Positions 47,694 through 56,658 of a stretch of DNA of 64,000 nucleotides are shown piece after piece. Source of the DNA: Lachnoanaerobaculum gingivalis (GTDB taxonomy: Bacteria; Bacillota; Clostridia; Lachnospirales; Lachnospiraceae); NCBI RefSeq assembly GCF_003862475.1, contig NZ_RRCO01000002.1, forward strand, positions 124,001-188,000. The letters run 5' to 3'. The notes under the pieces are model-generated. The model saw nothing but the letters and a program-made list of their open reading frames with translations. It made no database searches and was not told where the DNA came from. Numbering within the stretch: position 1 is the first letter of the stretch; each line of letters starts with the position of its first letter. The position numbers and the translations under genes are program-made.

Positions 47694-49604
47694 ATGTCTT
47701 ATCAAACAACAAAGGAACATGAGTTGCTTAGAGAAAAGGTTCGTGAGTTTGCAGAGAGAGAAGTGAAACCGATAGCTTTCAGTCTTGATGTAAAGAGCGA
47801 ATTTCCAACTCAAGTTGTAAAGAACATGGGTAAACTGGGAATCATGGGACTTCCATACGAGAAGAAGTATGGCGGTGCCGGAACAGATGTACTCAGCTAT
47901 GCTATAGCAGTTGAGGAGCTTTCAAGAGTTGACGGTGGCGTAGGTGTTATACTTTCAGCTCATACTTCATTGGGTACTTATCCTATAGCGGCTTTCGGTA
48001 ATGAAGAGCAAAAGAAGAAATATTTACCGGGGCTTTGCAGCGGAGAGCTCCTTGGAGCTTTCGGTCTTACAGAACCGAATGCCGGATCTGATGCGGGAGG
48101 TACCGAAACAACTGCAGAGGATATGGGAGATTATTATCTTTTAAACGGAAATAAGATATTTATCACAAACGGCGGTGAAGCTGATGTTTATGTAATATTT
48201 GCTCTTACCACACCTAATATAGGTACAAGAGGTATTTCTGCACTTATAGTAGAAAAGGGTATGGAAGGATTTGGCTTCGGTGATCACTATGACAAGCTGG
48301 GAATCAGATCATCTGCTACATGTGAGCTTATTTTTAATAATGTAAAGGTACCGAAGGCTAATCTTCTTGGTAAAGAAGGTCAGGGATTTAAGATTGCAAT
48401 GGCTACACTTGACGGAGGCAGAATAGGTATAGCTGCACAGGCACTGGGTATTGCACAGGGAGCTTTTGAAGAGGCTGTTGAATACAGTAAGGAAAGAGAG
48501 CAGTTTGGAAAGCCGATAGCTGCACAGCAGGCAATAGCATTCAAGATTGCAGATATGGCAACAAAGCTTAGATGTGCAAGAATGCTTGTATATTCCGCTG
48601 CGGAACTTAAGGAAGCTCATGCTCCATATGGAATGGAATCCGCTATGGCAAAGCAGTATGCATCTGATGTGGCACTTGAGATAACTTCAGACGCACTGCA
48701 GATATTCGGTGGAAACGGATACTTAAAGGGTATGCCTGTAGAAAGAATGTACAGAGATGCCAGAATCACTCCTATATATGAGGGAACAAATGAAATTCAA
48801 AGAGTCGTAATAGCAGCTCATATCTTAGGTAAGATATCAAGGGGTGAAACTGCTGCCGTTAAGAAAACAAAGGGACCTGAAACCGGTGAGAGAAAGAGAA
48901 TGATCATCACAGAAGGCTCATTAAAAGAAAAGATAGATGTACTTGTTGCAAGTCTTCAAAAAGACGGATATGACTTCAGTGTAGGTATTCCTATGGATAC
49001 ACCTATCGTAGCTGCAGAAAGAGTTGTCAGTGCAGGACAGGGCATAGGATCAAAAGAGAATATGAAACTTGTAGAAGATTTGGCTAAGGCCGCCGGAGCT
49101 GCAATAGGTTCTTCAAGACCTGTAGCTGAGACTCTGGAATATTTGCCGCTTGACAGATATGTCGGTATGTCAGGTCAAAAGTTTAAAGGAAATCTTTATA
49201 TTGCCTGTGGTATATCAGGTGCATTACAGCATCTAAAGGGCATCAAGAATGCTTCTACAATAGTTGCAATAAATAAGGATCCGAATGCAAGAATCTTCAA
49301 AAACTGTGACTACGGTATAGTGGGTGATGTAAATGAGGTACTGCCTGCACTTACAAAAGCACTTGATACAGGAGAGAAGAAGCCTGCGCCGCCGATGAAG
49401 AAAATCAAGAGGGCTGTAGCTAAGAAACACACACCTTCAAGAAAGCTTTATCTGTGTAACGGCTGTGGCTATGAATATGATGTACTTCTGGGAGATGAAG
49501 AGGGTGATGTAAGACCCGGAACAGAGTTTAAGGATATTCCAAAAGAATGGGTATGTCCACACTGTGGTGAAGCTGCAGATAATTTCATAGAGATTGAAGT
49601 ATAA
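47694..49604 (+). CDS. Acyl-CoA dehydrogenase / EtfA FAD domain / rubredoxin fusion
   Basis: Single 636-residue chain with three redox modules. Residues 1-385 are a full acyl-CoA dehydrogenase with FAD-binding FGLTEPNAGSDAGG and the catalytic base Glu363 in YEGTNEIQR. Residues about 405-560 match the C-terminal FAD-binding domain of EtfA (SSRPVAETLEYLPLDRYVG, YIACGISGALQHL, IVAINKDP). Residues 587-636 are a rubredoxin with iron ligands Cys588, Cys591 (CNGCGYEYD), Cys621, Cys624 (CPHCG). The EtfA N-terminal domain is missing and no EtfB is encoded nearby, so the EtfA piece seems to act as an internal FAD relay. The flavodiiron gene follows 12 bases later, and rubredoxin is the usual donor to that class. 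I infer electron flow acyl-CoA to FAD to FAD to rubredoxin to flavodiiron protein. Confidence 0.92.
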   Translation: MSYQTTKEHELLREKVREFAEREVKPIAFSLDVKSEFPTQVVKNMGKLGIMGLPYEKKYGGAGTDVLSYAIAVEELSRVDGGVGVILSAHTSLGTYPIAAFGNEEQKKKYLPGLCSGELLGAFGLTEPNAGSDAGGTETTAEDMGDYYLLNGNKIFITNGGEADVYVIFALTTPNIGTRGISALIVEKGMEGFGFGDHYDKLGIRSSATCELIFNNVKVPKANLLGKEGQGFKIAMATLDGGRIGIAAQALGIAQGAFEEAVEYSKEREQFGKPIAAQQAIAFKIADMATKLRCARMLVYSAAELKEAHAPYGMESAMAKQYASDVALEITSDALQIFGGNGYLKGMPVERMYRDARITPIYEGTNEIQRVVIAAHILGKISRGETAAVKKTKGPETGERKRMIITEGSLKEKIDVLVASLQKDGYDFSVGIPMDTPIVAAERVVSAGQGIGSKENMKLVEDLAKAAGAAIGSSRPVAETLEYLPLDRYVGMSGQKFKGNLYIACGISGALQHLKGIKNASTIVAINKDPNARIFKNCDYGIVGDVNEVLPALTKALDTGEKKPAPPMKKIKRAVAKKHTPSRKLYLCNGCGYEYDVLLGDEEGDVRPGTEFKDIPKEWVCPHCGEAADNFIEIEV

Positions 49605-49616
49605 TAGGAGGAGAGT

Positions 49617-50825
49617 ATGTATAATTACCGTAAAGTTACAGACGATTTGTATTGGGTCGGTGGAGATGACCACAGATTAAGTCTTTTTGAAAATATTCAT
49701 CCTATATATCATGGAGTATCTTATAATGCATATCTTCTTATGGATGAAAAAACAGTTTTAGTTGATACGGCAGACTGGTCGATCGGAAGACAGTTCCTTG
49801 ACAATGTAGAAGGAGTTTTAGGAGACAGAAGTTTAGATTTTCTTTTGATAAATCATGTAGAGCCTGATCATGCGGCTTCTATTCCTGAGATTTTACTTCG
49901 TTGGCCGAATGTAAAGATTATTACAACAGAAAAGGCCGCTATGATACTTCGCCAGTTCGGATTCAATATCAGGCCTGAGCAGGTGGACGAGGTTACAGAA
50001 GGTGACAGCAGATGCTTCGGAAAGCATACAATTGCATTTGTAAAAGCACCAATGGTTCATTGGCCTGAGGCAATGGTAAGCTTTGATACTACAAACGGAG
50101 TACTTTTCTCGGCAGATGCATTCGGTTCATTCAGAGCACTTGACGGAAAGCTCTTTGCTGATGAAGTTGAGTTTGATAAAGAATGGCTTGATGATGCCAG
50201 AAGATACTATACAAATATAGTCGGAAAGTACGGTCCGCAGGTTCTACAGGTATTAAAGAAGGCTTCTACACTGCCTATTAAGTATATCTGCCCGCTTCAT
50301 GGTCCGGTTTGGAGAAAAGATATTCCTTATATCTTGGACAAATATATGCATTGGGCAAGCTATGAGCCTGAAGAGAAGGGCATAATGATAGTCTATGCGT
50401 CTATGTATGGAAATACAGAGGCTGCTGCTGAAGTTTTGGCAAGAAAGTTATGTGAAAAAGGTATTACAAAGACAAGACTTTATGATGTTTCAAGCACACA
50501 TATGAGCTATCTTATCTCAGACTTGTTCAGATACAGTCACCTTGTTCTTGCATCGGTGACATATAATCTTGGAATATTCCCTCCAATGCACAACTTCCTT
50601 ATGGATCTTAAGGCTCTCAATTTACAAAAGAGAACTTGTGCAATAGTTGAGAACGGCTCATGGGCACCAAATTCAGGAAATTTGATGAAGGCGGAGCTTG
50701 AAGAGATGAAACATATGGATATCTTGGATGATGAAGTAAATATAACCTCTTCATACAGAGAGAACAATGAAAGTGATATGGACGCATTGGTAGATGCTCT
50801 CGTTGCTTCATTCAATAAAAAGTAA
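49617..50825 (+). CDS. Flavodiiron protein (A-type flavoprotein, O2/NO reductase)
   Basis: 402-residue cytoplasmic enzyme that reduces O2 to water or NO to N2O. The metallo-beta-lactamase domain supplies the diiron ligands His80, Glu82, Asp84 (INHVEPDHAAS), His148 (MVHWPE), Asp167 (SADAFG) and His228 (CPLHGP). The flavodoxin domain (about 255-400) starts MIVYASMYGNTEAA. It has no fused rubredoxin or NAD(P)H oxidase domain, so it needs an external donor; the adjacent fusion protein carries exactly that rubredoxin. Confidence 0.95.
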   Translation: MYNYRKVTDDLYWVGGDDHRLSLFENIHPIYHGVSYNAYLLMDEKTVLVDTADWSIGRQFLDNVEGVLGDRSLDFLLINHVEPDHAASIPEILLRWPNVKIITTEKAAMILRQFGFNIRPEQVDEVTEGDSRCFGKHTIAFVKAPMVHWPEAMVSFDTTNGVLFSADAFGSFRALDGKLFADEVEFDKEWLDDARRYYTNIVGKYGPQVLQVLKKASTLPIKYICPLHGPVWRKDIPYILDKYMHWASYEPEEKGIMIVYASMYGNTEAAAEVLARKLCEKGITKTRLYDVSSTHMSYLISDLFRYSHLVLASVTYNLGIFPPMHNFLMDLKALNLQKRTCAIVENGSWAPNSGNLMKAELEEMKHMDILDDEVNITSSYRENNESDMDALVDALVASFNKK

Positions 50826-50846
50826 TCTAATATATTTATAATTTCA

Positions 50847-50875
50847 GGTCGGGGAGTATTCTCCGGCCTTTTTAT
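50847..50875 (+). terminator. Rho-independent terminator after flavodiiron gene
   Basis: GGTCGGGG pairs with CTCCGGCC (two wobble pairs) around AGTATT, followed by TTTTTA. Confidence 0.85.
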
Positions 50876-50939
50876 ATTGACAAAAAGGATTTTAGGTTTA
50901 AGAATATAAATATACAATAAAATATTATCGGAGGTAAAT

Positions 50940-51539
50940 ATGAAATCATTTGAAAATTTTGATGAAAATGAGCCGCAGAATACTATAGAAGTTCCGGGAA
51001 GTATAAATCATGACAAATCAGCAACAGGTAAAACTTATGTAAAGATAATTGCGGAAGATATTGAGAGAATGGAAGAAATTTGGGATATTTTGGATCCCAT
51101 ATATTGGACAATAGATATTTATAATTCATATGAAGAGTATTTAAAGTCAGCAAAGAATTTCACACTGGAGCAGAGATATTTAAATGCAATATCGTGGTAT
51201 TTTATGGAAGTAAATAATGGTGGACATTTTCAGTTTTTTGACAACTCCACCGGAATTGTATGGGAAGATACCCTAAACGGACTTAAAGAGTTCGGAATGG
51301 AAGAGTTGGCTGACAACTTTAAAAAAGTTGTAGATCTGTTTGGCGGGAAAATTCCTTTTGACAGAGATGAGAGATGGGAAGCTATGGATTTGATGGATGA
51401 AAATTTTGAAGAACTTTTGGATAAGGCTGATAATGTAGTATATGATTTGTATGACTATGACTATACATTTGAAATGAAATATATAAAATCTCATCCTGAA
51501 AAGTTTGTATTTGAGGGATACTATAATAAGATAGTGTAA
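50940..51539 (+). CDS. DUF4375 (DMP19-type) protein
   Basis: 199-residue soluble protein. The block YFMEVNNGGHFQFFDNSTGIVW is the DUF4375 signature; this family (also called DMP19 after a Neisseria DNA mimic) is common in Firmicutes and often acidic. The protein is clearly acidic at the C-terminal half. ATG follows GGAGGT. A DNA-mimic role is not shown by sequence. It stands alone between two terminators. Confidence 0.75.
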   Translation: MKSFENFDENEPQNTIEVPGSINHDKSATGKTYVKIIAEDIERMEEIWDILDPIYWTIDIYNSYEEYLKSAKNFTLEQRYLNAISWYFMEVNNGGHFQFFDNSTGIVWEDTLNGLKEFGMEELADNFKKVVDLFGGKIPFDRDERWEAMDLMDENFEELLDKADNVVYDLYDYDYTFEMKYIKSHPEKFVFEGYYNKIV

Positions 51540-51566
51540 TAGTATGGATAATATATAAGTAAAGAT

Positions 51567-51602
51567 AAGGCTGAGATCATTTTCACATGTATTCTCAGCC
51601 TT
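51567..51602. terminator. Hairpin between DUF4375 and msrAB genes
   Basis: AAGGCTGAGA at 51567-51576 pairs with TCTCAGCCTT at 51593-51602, loop of 16 bases. It lies between convergent genes and probably works both ways, though U-runs are short. Confidence 0.75.
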
Positions 51603-51610
51603 TAAATAGA

Positions 51611-52741
51611 TTATTCAAGCAGATATTTTAAGTATCCATATCCTCTTTCATCCATTTTTTCATAGGGGATGAATTCAAGTGAGGCACTGTTTATACAGTA
51701 TCTTTTACCACCTGATTCTTTAGGTCCGTCATCAAAAACATGTCCTAAGTGGGCGTTACCGCTTCTGCTTATCACCTCTGTTCTGTTCATATTGAAGCTG
51801 TCATCTTCACTGTATTTTACTACATCCTCATTTATAGGTTTGGAAAAACTTGGCCAACCGCAACCTGATTCAAACTTGTCTGTTGAGACAAAGAGCGGTT
51901 CCTTGGTTGTGATATCTACATAAATTCCTTTTTCAAAATTATTCCAATATTCATTTGCAAAAGGTCTTTCAGTATCACTGTTAACAGCAACTTGGTATTG
52001 CTCATCGGTAAGCATTTTTTTAAGTTCATCATCTGAAGGCCTTTTATATTTGTAAGCATCTATCTTTGGTTCTTTACTTTGTGTTTCAGTTTTCTTATCC
52101 AAAGGTTTATCTGCAAGAGATAAATCTATATGGCAGTATCCGCCAGGATTTTTGGCAAGGTAATCCTGATGGTAATCCTCAGCATCAAAAAATTGCTGTA
52201 AGGGTAAAACTTCTATTGCGATAGGTTTGTCATATTTAGTTTGTTCAGTTGCCAGAACCTTTTCTATTATAGTTTTATCTTCTTCATTTGTATAATATAC
52301 TCCGGTTCTATACTGTGTACCTGTATCATTTCCCTGTTTATTTACACTTAGCGGGTCTACTACACGCAGATAATACTCCAGTAGATCCTCAAGACTTACT
52401 TTATCCGGATTATACATTACTTTTACAGTTTCAGCATGACCGCTTGTATGAAGATCTTGGTACTTAGGATTTTCAGTTTTACCGTTTGCATATCCACTCA
52501 CAGCATCCTCAACACCATCTATCTTTTGCATATAGGCTTCAAGCCCCCAAAAGCAACCACCTGCAAGATAGATCTCTTTTAGATTTGTTGACTGTGCGGT
52601 ATTTGTTACTTTACCTGAATTTTGAGTGGTTTCATCATTTGGAAAATTTTCTTCTTTCTTTTTCAAACCCGCAGCAAATATATATACAGCTATTGCCACA
52701 ACAAATACAGGTATTATAAACAACAATTTGTTTTGATTCAT
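51611..52741 (-). CDS. msrAB: Membrane-anchored methionine sulfoxide reductase MsrA-MsrB fusion
   Basis: 376-residue repair enzyme that reduces both epimers of methionine sulfoxide. An N-terminal helix (about 5-25) anchors it outside the membrane. MsrA begins near residue 56 with catalytic Cys63 in [10 protein letters not shown]; MsrB follows from about 225 with [10 protein letters not shown] and the catalytic Cys349 in RYCINSASL. The zinc CxxC pairs of some MsrB proteins are absent, as in PilB-type fusions. Start ATG follows AGGAGG. It fits an oral or host-exposed life with oxidant stress. No dedicated thioredoxin-like partner lies next to it. Confidence 0.94.
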   Translation of the reverse strand: MNQNKLLFIIPVFVVAIAVYIFAAGLKKKEENFPNDETTQNSGKVTNTAQSTNLKEIYLAGGCFWGLEAYMQKIDGVEDAVSGYANGKTENPKYQDLHTSGHAETVKVMYNPDKVSLEDLLEYYLRVVDPLSVNKQGNDTGTQYRTGVYYTNEEDKTIIEKVLATEQTKYDKPIAIEVLPLQQFFDAEDYHQDYLAKNPGGYCHIDLSLADKPLDKKTETQSKEPKIDAYKYKRPSDDELKKMLTDEQYQVAVNSDTERPFANEYWNNFEKGIYVDITTKEPLFVSTDKFESGCGWPSFSKPINEDVVKYSEDDSFNMNRTEVISRSGNAHLGHVFDDGPKESGGKRYCINSASLEFIPYEKMDERGYGYLKYLLE

Positions 52742-52859
52742 ATCTATTTCCTCCTATTATATTAAAATGCAACCATATTGGAATTGGATGTAATATAGAT
52801 TATAATACGACTTACAAGGTAAAGAATCGGTAAAATTATGTATTTAAAAGGAGTCTGAT

Positions 52860-53552
52860 ATGATTTTGAATGATATAAGAGATGAATTGTTTAAAATGCA
52901 GGATATTAAGTATAGGGATTTTAACAGTAAGCTGATACCTACAGTTGATAAGAGACTTTTTATCGGTGTAAGAACACCGGAACTTAGAAAATATGCAAAG
53001 AAACTCGGTAAAAGTAGTGAGGTTATAGAATTTTTACAAGCATTACCTCATAAATATTTTGATGAAAATCAGTTGCATGCATTTATTATTTCTGAAATAA
53101 AGGACTTTAAAAACTGTATTGATGAGATAAACAGATTTCTTCCGTATATAGACAACTGGGCAACCTGCGATCAGCTCTCACCAAAGTTATTTAAGAAATA
53201 TCATAATGAATTATTTGAATATATAAAAGATTGGCTGAAATCGGATAAGGTATACACGCTCAGATTTGGAATAGGTATGCTTATGGAGCATTTTCTTGAT
53301 GAGGATTTTGATATAATATATCCTGAGACAGTTTCAAAGATAAGGTCAGATGAATACTATGTGAATATGATGATTGCCTGGTACTTTGCAACAGCACTGG
53401 CAAAGCGGTATGAGAGTATACTTCCATTTATTGAAAACTGCAGCCTTGATACATGGACTCATAATAAGGCTATACAAAAGGCACTGGAGAGTTATAGAAT
53501 CAGTACAGAGCAAAAGACGTATCTAAGAGAATTAAAGATAAAGAAGGTATGA
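52860..53552 (+). CDS. DNA alkylation repair glycosylase, AlkD-like
   Basis: 230-residue HEAT-like repeat protein of the AlkC/AlkD group, which removes bulky or alkylated bases without base flipping. DNWATCDQLSPK near residue 100 carries the key Trp and Asp region, and WTHNKAIQKALES is the C-terminal signature. AAGGAG precedes the ATG. The next gene, nine bases on, is an alkyltransferase fusion, making a small alkylation-repair operon. Confidence 0.9.
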   Translation: MILNDIRDELFKMQDIKYRDFNSKLIPTVDKRLFIGVRTPELRKYAKKLGKSSEVIEFLQALPHKYFDENQLHAFIISEIKDFKNCIDEINRFLPYIDNWATCDQLSPKLFKKYHNELFEYIKDWLKSDKVYTLRFGIGMLMEHFLDEDFDIIYPETVSKIRSDEYYVNMMIAWYFATALAKRYESILPFIENCSLDTWTHNKAIQKALESYRISTEQKTYLRELKIKKV

Positions 53553-53561
53553 GGTGTTTGA

Positions 53562-54185
53562 GTGAGAACAAAAGAAGAGGCCTGTAGTTTCGGCTTAGAA
53601 TTTGAAAATACATATTTGGATAAACCTTTTAGGAAGGCTGAATGGCAACTCATAAGGATAAAGGATACAAAGAAAGCCTTTCTTTGTATTTATGAAAAAG
53701 ACGGTTTTGTAAATTTAAATGTGAAAGTTGATCCTGCTTGGAGAGACTTTTGGAGAAATACATATGCTTCAGTTGTTCCGGGATATCATCAGAATAAGGA
53801 ACATTGGAATACCCTTATACTTGACGGCAGTATAAAGGAAGATGATATCAAGAGGATGATTGCTGAAAGCTATGATTTGGTAACGGATTCACCTACAAAA
53901 AGAATCTATGAGGCGGTAAAGAGGATACCGAAAGGTAAGGTAGCAACCTATGGCAAGGTGGCGGAGATGGCGGGAAATAAAAAGATGTCAAGAGCGGTAG
54001 GAAATGCTCTTCATAAAAACCCTGATCCCGAAAATATTCCCTGCTTTCGTGTGGTCAATTCAAAAGGAGAACTTGCACCGGAATTTGCCTTTGGAGGAAT
54101 GGGAGAACAGAAAAAGCTTCTTGAGGCGGAGGGAATAGAAGTTAAGAATAATAAAGTAGATCTATCAAAGTATGGTTTAGAATAG
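53562..54185 (+). CDS. YjbR/MmcQ-like domain fused to methylguanine-DNA methyltransferase
   Basis: 207-residue protein. Residues 1-105 resemble MmcQ/YjbR (DUF419): KPFRKAEWQLIRIKDTKKAF and NLNVKVDPAWRDFWRNTYASVVPGYH. Residues 108-207 are the MGMT (Ada/Ogt) DNA-binding domain with KGKVATYGKVAEMAG and the acceptor Cys161. The usual PCHRV is PCFRV here: Cys is kept but the His that activates it is Phe, so chemistry may be altered. GTG start at 53562 follows GAGGTG. It is transcribed with alkD and the next membrane gene. Confidence 0.88.
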   Translation: MRTKEEACSFGLEFENTYLDKPFRKAEWQLIRIKDTKKAFLCIYEKDGFVNLNVKVDPAWRDFWRNTYASVVPGYHQNKEHWNTLILDGSIKEDDIKRMIAESYDLVTDSPTKRIYEAVKRIPKGKVATYGKVAEMAGNKKMSRAVGNALHKNPDPENIPCFRVVNSKGELAPEFAFGGMGEQKKLLEAEGIEVKNNKVDLSKYGLE

Positions 54186-54192
54186 GAGTTTT

Positions 54193-55524
54193 ATGAAGCT
54201 ATTTAGCGGAGCGGATTTAATCATATATTTTTTTATATACGGGATTTTGGCTTGGGTACTTAATACAGTGATATATAGTTTAAAAGAACAAAAATATATA
54301 AATACCGGTGTGTTGAATATTCCTATAATCGGATGTCCTACTTTTATTATGATTTTGATGATCATAGTGTCTTCCGGAAAAAATGTCAGTTACTACGGAA
54401 TGCTTATGATGGCTTTTATTGACTATCTTATACTTGAGAAGATGGGATTGTTTTTCTCACAGAGGCTTCTTTTAAAAAAGGAAATAAATTTTTTGAGGGA
54501 TGGCTATGGTAAGAGTTTGAAGCTTAGTTGTATAAATGCAATTATAGTGGTGGGGATATGCTTTATATTTTTAAAGACCTTACAGCCTATTATATTTTCT
54601 TTGGTATCGCTAATTCCCAAAATAATAGTAAATATAATTGCTTTTGTTCTTTTACTCATTTTGATTTCTGATATTGTGGTGACTTATATTTTTGTCAGAA
54701 AATATCCTATGCAAAGTATGGACACTAATATGACCAAGAGAAAAAATACTTTTGGAGAATGGATTTCAAAAAATATCTGGAAAAGAATCTATAAGATTTA
54801 CCCAAGTCTTTTATCAGATGACTTTGAAGACAGCAATAAAGGCATTTCAGATGCTGATAAGCTGCTTGAAGAGCAGGGAATTATATTTGCGAAGGGAATA
54901 AATGCGGCAAAGCTTATATGGGTACTTTTTATCTCCTCACTTATCGGAGATATTGTAGAAACAATATATGTACTTATTGTAGGGCATGAACTTATGAGAC
55001 GTTCAAGCTTTGTACTTGGTCCTTTCAGTTTGGTGTGGGGACTTGGTGCTGTAATACTTACATTAGCACTTTCAAAAGTAAAAAGACAGAATAATCTTTC
55101 TATATTTGTATCAGGTTTCTTCTTTGGAGGAGTATTTGAATATTTATGCTCCGTATTTACAGAAGTATTCTTCGGTATGAAGTTTTGGGACTATTCATAT
55201 ATGCCTTTTAATATTGACGGCAGAACAAATCTTTTGTTTATGTTCTTTTGGGGCATTGTGGCTTTGGTATGGTTTAAATTTATATATCCGCATTTTTCAA
55301 AGTTTATAGAGAAAATTCCACCGGTAACAGGCTCAGTCCTTGCAGTTTTTATAGCACTGTTTTTTATCTGTAACGGAACAGTTACATCAATGGTGATGAT
55401 AAGGACTACAGACAGAAAAAAACACCCACAGGCAAGGAATGTAATAGAGCAGTTTATAGACAATGAGTATCCGAATGAAGTGGTAAGAAAACTTTGGCCG
55501 AATATGAACTTTTTGGAGGAGTAG
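54193..55524 (+). CDS. CmpB-type (PF06541) membrane protein with two repeats
   Basis: 443-residue membrane protein named putative ABC transporter type IV in the PF06541 family, though no transport role is proven. The second half (about 235-390) is a clear family domain: SSLIGDIVETIYVL, GPFSLVWGLGAVILT, WDYSYMPFNIDGRTNL. The first half (about 1-175) looks like a weaker copy (YFFIYGILAWVLNTVIYSLKE then NIPIIGCPTF). It lies eight bases after the alkyltransferase gene and five bases before the DMT transporter. Confidence 0.8.
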   Translation: MKLFSGADLIIYFFIYGILAWVLNTVIYSLKEQKYINTGVLNIPIIGCPTFIMILMIIVSSGKNVSYYGMLMMAFIDYLILEKMGLFFSQRLLLKKEINFLRDGYGKSLKLSCINAIIVVGICFIFLKTLQPIIFSLVSLIPKIIVNIIAFVLLLILISDIVVTYIFVRKYPMQSMDTNMTKRKNTFGEWISKNIWKRIYKIYPSLLSDDFEDSNKGISDADKLLEEQGIIFAKGINAAKLIWVLFISSLIGDIVETIYVLIVGHELMRRSSFVLGPFSLVWGLGAVILTLALSKVKRQNNLSIFVSGFFFGGVFEYLCSVFTEVFFGMKFWDYSYMPFNIDGRTNLLFMFFWGIVALVWFKFIYPHFSKFIEKIPPVTGSVLAVFIALFFICNGTVTSMVMIRTTDRKKHPQARNVIEQFIDNEYPNEVVRKLWPNMNFLEE

Positions 55525-55528
55525 ATAT

Positions 55529-56584
55529 ATGAAAAAGAGCACAAAGGTTATGGCTGTAATGATGGCATTACTTGCTGCAACATTCTACGCGATAAATACT
55601 CCTTTTTCAAAAGTCCTGTTGAAAAAAGTGACGCCTACATTTATGGCTTCTTTTTTGTATCTTGGAGCAGGAATAGGTGTAGGTATAATGTATCTGCTTA
55701 ATTCAAAAAAAGATAAGAATATTGAAAAGTTGTCAAAAACAGATTTGCCATATACTGTCGGAATGATTGTGCTTGATATTTTGGCACCTATATTTTTAAT
55801 GATCGGAATAAATATAGGTTCGGCTTCAAACGCTTCGCTGCTTGGTAACTTTGAAATTGTAGCAACCGCGCTCATTGCTCTTTTAATATTCAAAGAGGTT
55901 GTAACATCAAGACTGTGGATTGCCATAGGATTTATTACATTGTCAAGTATACTTCTCTCATTTGAAGGAAGAGGAAGCTTTAAATTCTCTTTGGGTTCAT
56001 TGTTTGTAATACTTGCAACATGTTGTTGGGGACTTGAAAACAACTGTACAAGAATGATTTCGGATAAGAGCACATATGAGATAGTGATATTAAAAGGAAT
56101 CTTTTCCGGTACAGGTTCATTTATAATAGCAATTATACTTGGAGAAAATATACCCGGAATAAAATATATTTTGATTTCGATGTTACTTGGATTTGTGGCA
56201 TATGGTCTCAGTATATTTTTATATATAAGAGCACAGAGAGAGTTGGGCGCCGCCAAAACAAGTGCATACTATGCAATAGCTCCTTTTATAGGTACTTTTT
56301 TATCATTTGCGGTAGACAAAGACAGACTGACAAAAGTTTATTTTATCGGACTTATCTTTATGATAATCGGAAGTGTAATCGTTGTATATGATTCAATGTT
56401 AAAAAATCATATTCATTATCATATACATACTATTGTTCATACACATAACGGCTCGACACATAAGCATGTAATTAAACATGAGCATACTCACTCTCATATG
56501 GGTTCGGAAGAAAAGCATTATCACAGTCATGATGATTATATAAACAGTGATGAGCATAAAAGAATGCATGAGGCAGGTATGTAG
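55529..56584 (+). CDS. EamA/DMT-family transporter with His-rich tail
   Basis: 351-residue transporter with ten membrane helices in two EamA repeats (about 10-145 and 160-290). The C-terminal 60 residues are cytoplasmic or exposed and very rich in His (IHYHIHTIVHTHNGSTHKH, HEHTHSHMGSEEKHYHSH). Such tails bind Zn, Ni or Co in many metal transporters, so metal sensing or transport is possible; EamA proteins more often export metabolites. It ends the alkD operon and precedes the Rrf2 promoter. Confidence 0.85.
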   Translation: MKKSTKVMAVMMALLAATFYAINTPFSKVLLKKVTPTFMASFLYLGAGIGVGIMYLLNSKKDKNIEKLSKTDLPYTVGMIVLDILAPIFLMIGINIGSASNASLLGNFEIVATALIALLIFKEVVTSRLWIAIGFITLSSILLSFEGRGSFKFSLGSLFVILATCCWGLENNCTRMISDKSTYEIVILKGIFSGTGSFIIAIILGENIPGIKYILISMLLGFVAYGLSIFLYIRAQRELGAAKTSAYYAIAPFIGTFLSFAVDKDRLTKVYFIGLIFMIIGSVIVVYDSMLKNHIHYHIHTIVHTHNGSTHKHVIKHEHTHSHMGSEEKHYHSHDDYINSDEHKRMHEAGM

Positions 56585-56590
56585 ATTTAT

Positions 56591-56633
56591 ATTTAATGTA
56601 AATATTGACTTTACATTAAATAGGCTATATTAT
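56591..56633 (+). promoter_or_regulatory. Rrf2 promoter with operator dyad TGTAAA-N7-TTTACA
   Basis: TTGACT (56605-56610), 17-base spacer, TATTAT (56628-56633). A perfect 12-base inverted repeat, ATTTAATGTAAA (56591-56602) and TTTACATTAAAT (56610-56621) with a 7-base centre, covers the -35. Its core TGTAAA-N7-TTTACA matches dyads at 57141 and 59565. Overlap with the promoter suggests autorepression. Confidence 0.75.
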
Positions 56634-56658
56634 TTTATTAAAAAATAGGGGTATACAA

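Noticed and set aside
47694-49604. Possible assembly or frameshift artefact joining separate dehydrogenase, EtfA and rubredoxin genes
   Set aside because: The frame is open throughout, linkers are plausible, and no internal stop, ribosome site or start appears at the joints, so a true fusion is more likely.
52791-52805. PerR-like box (TTATAATCTATATTA on the minus strand) upstream of msrAB
   Set aside because: Only the left half fits the PerR consensus; the right half has several mismatches, and such AT-rich matches are expected by chance here.
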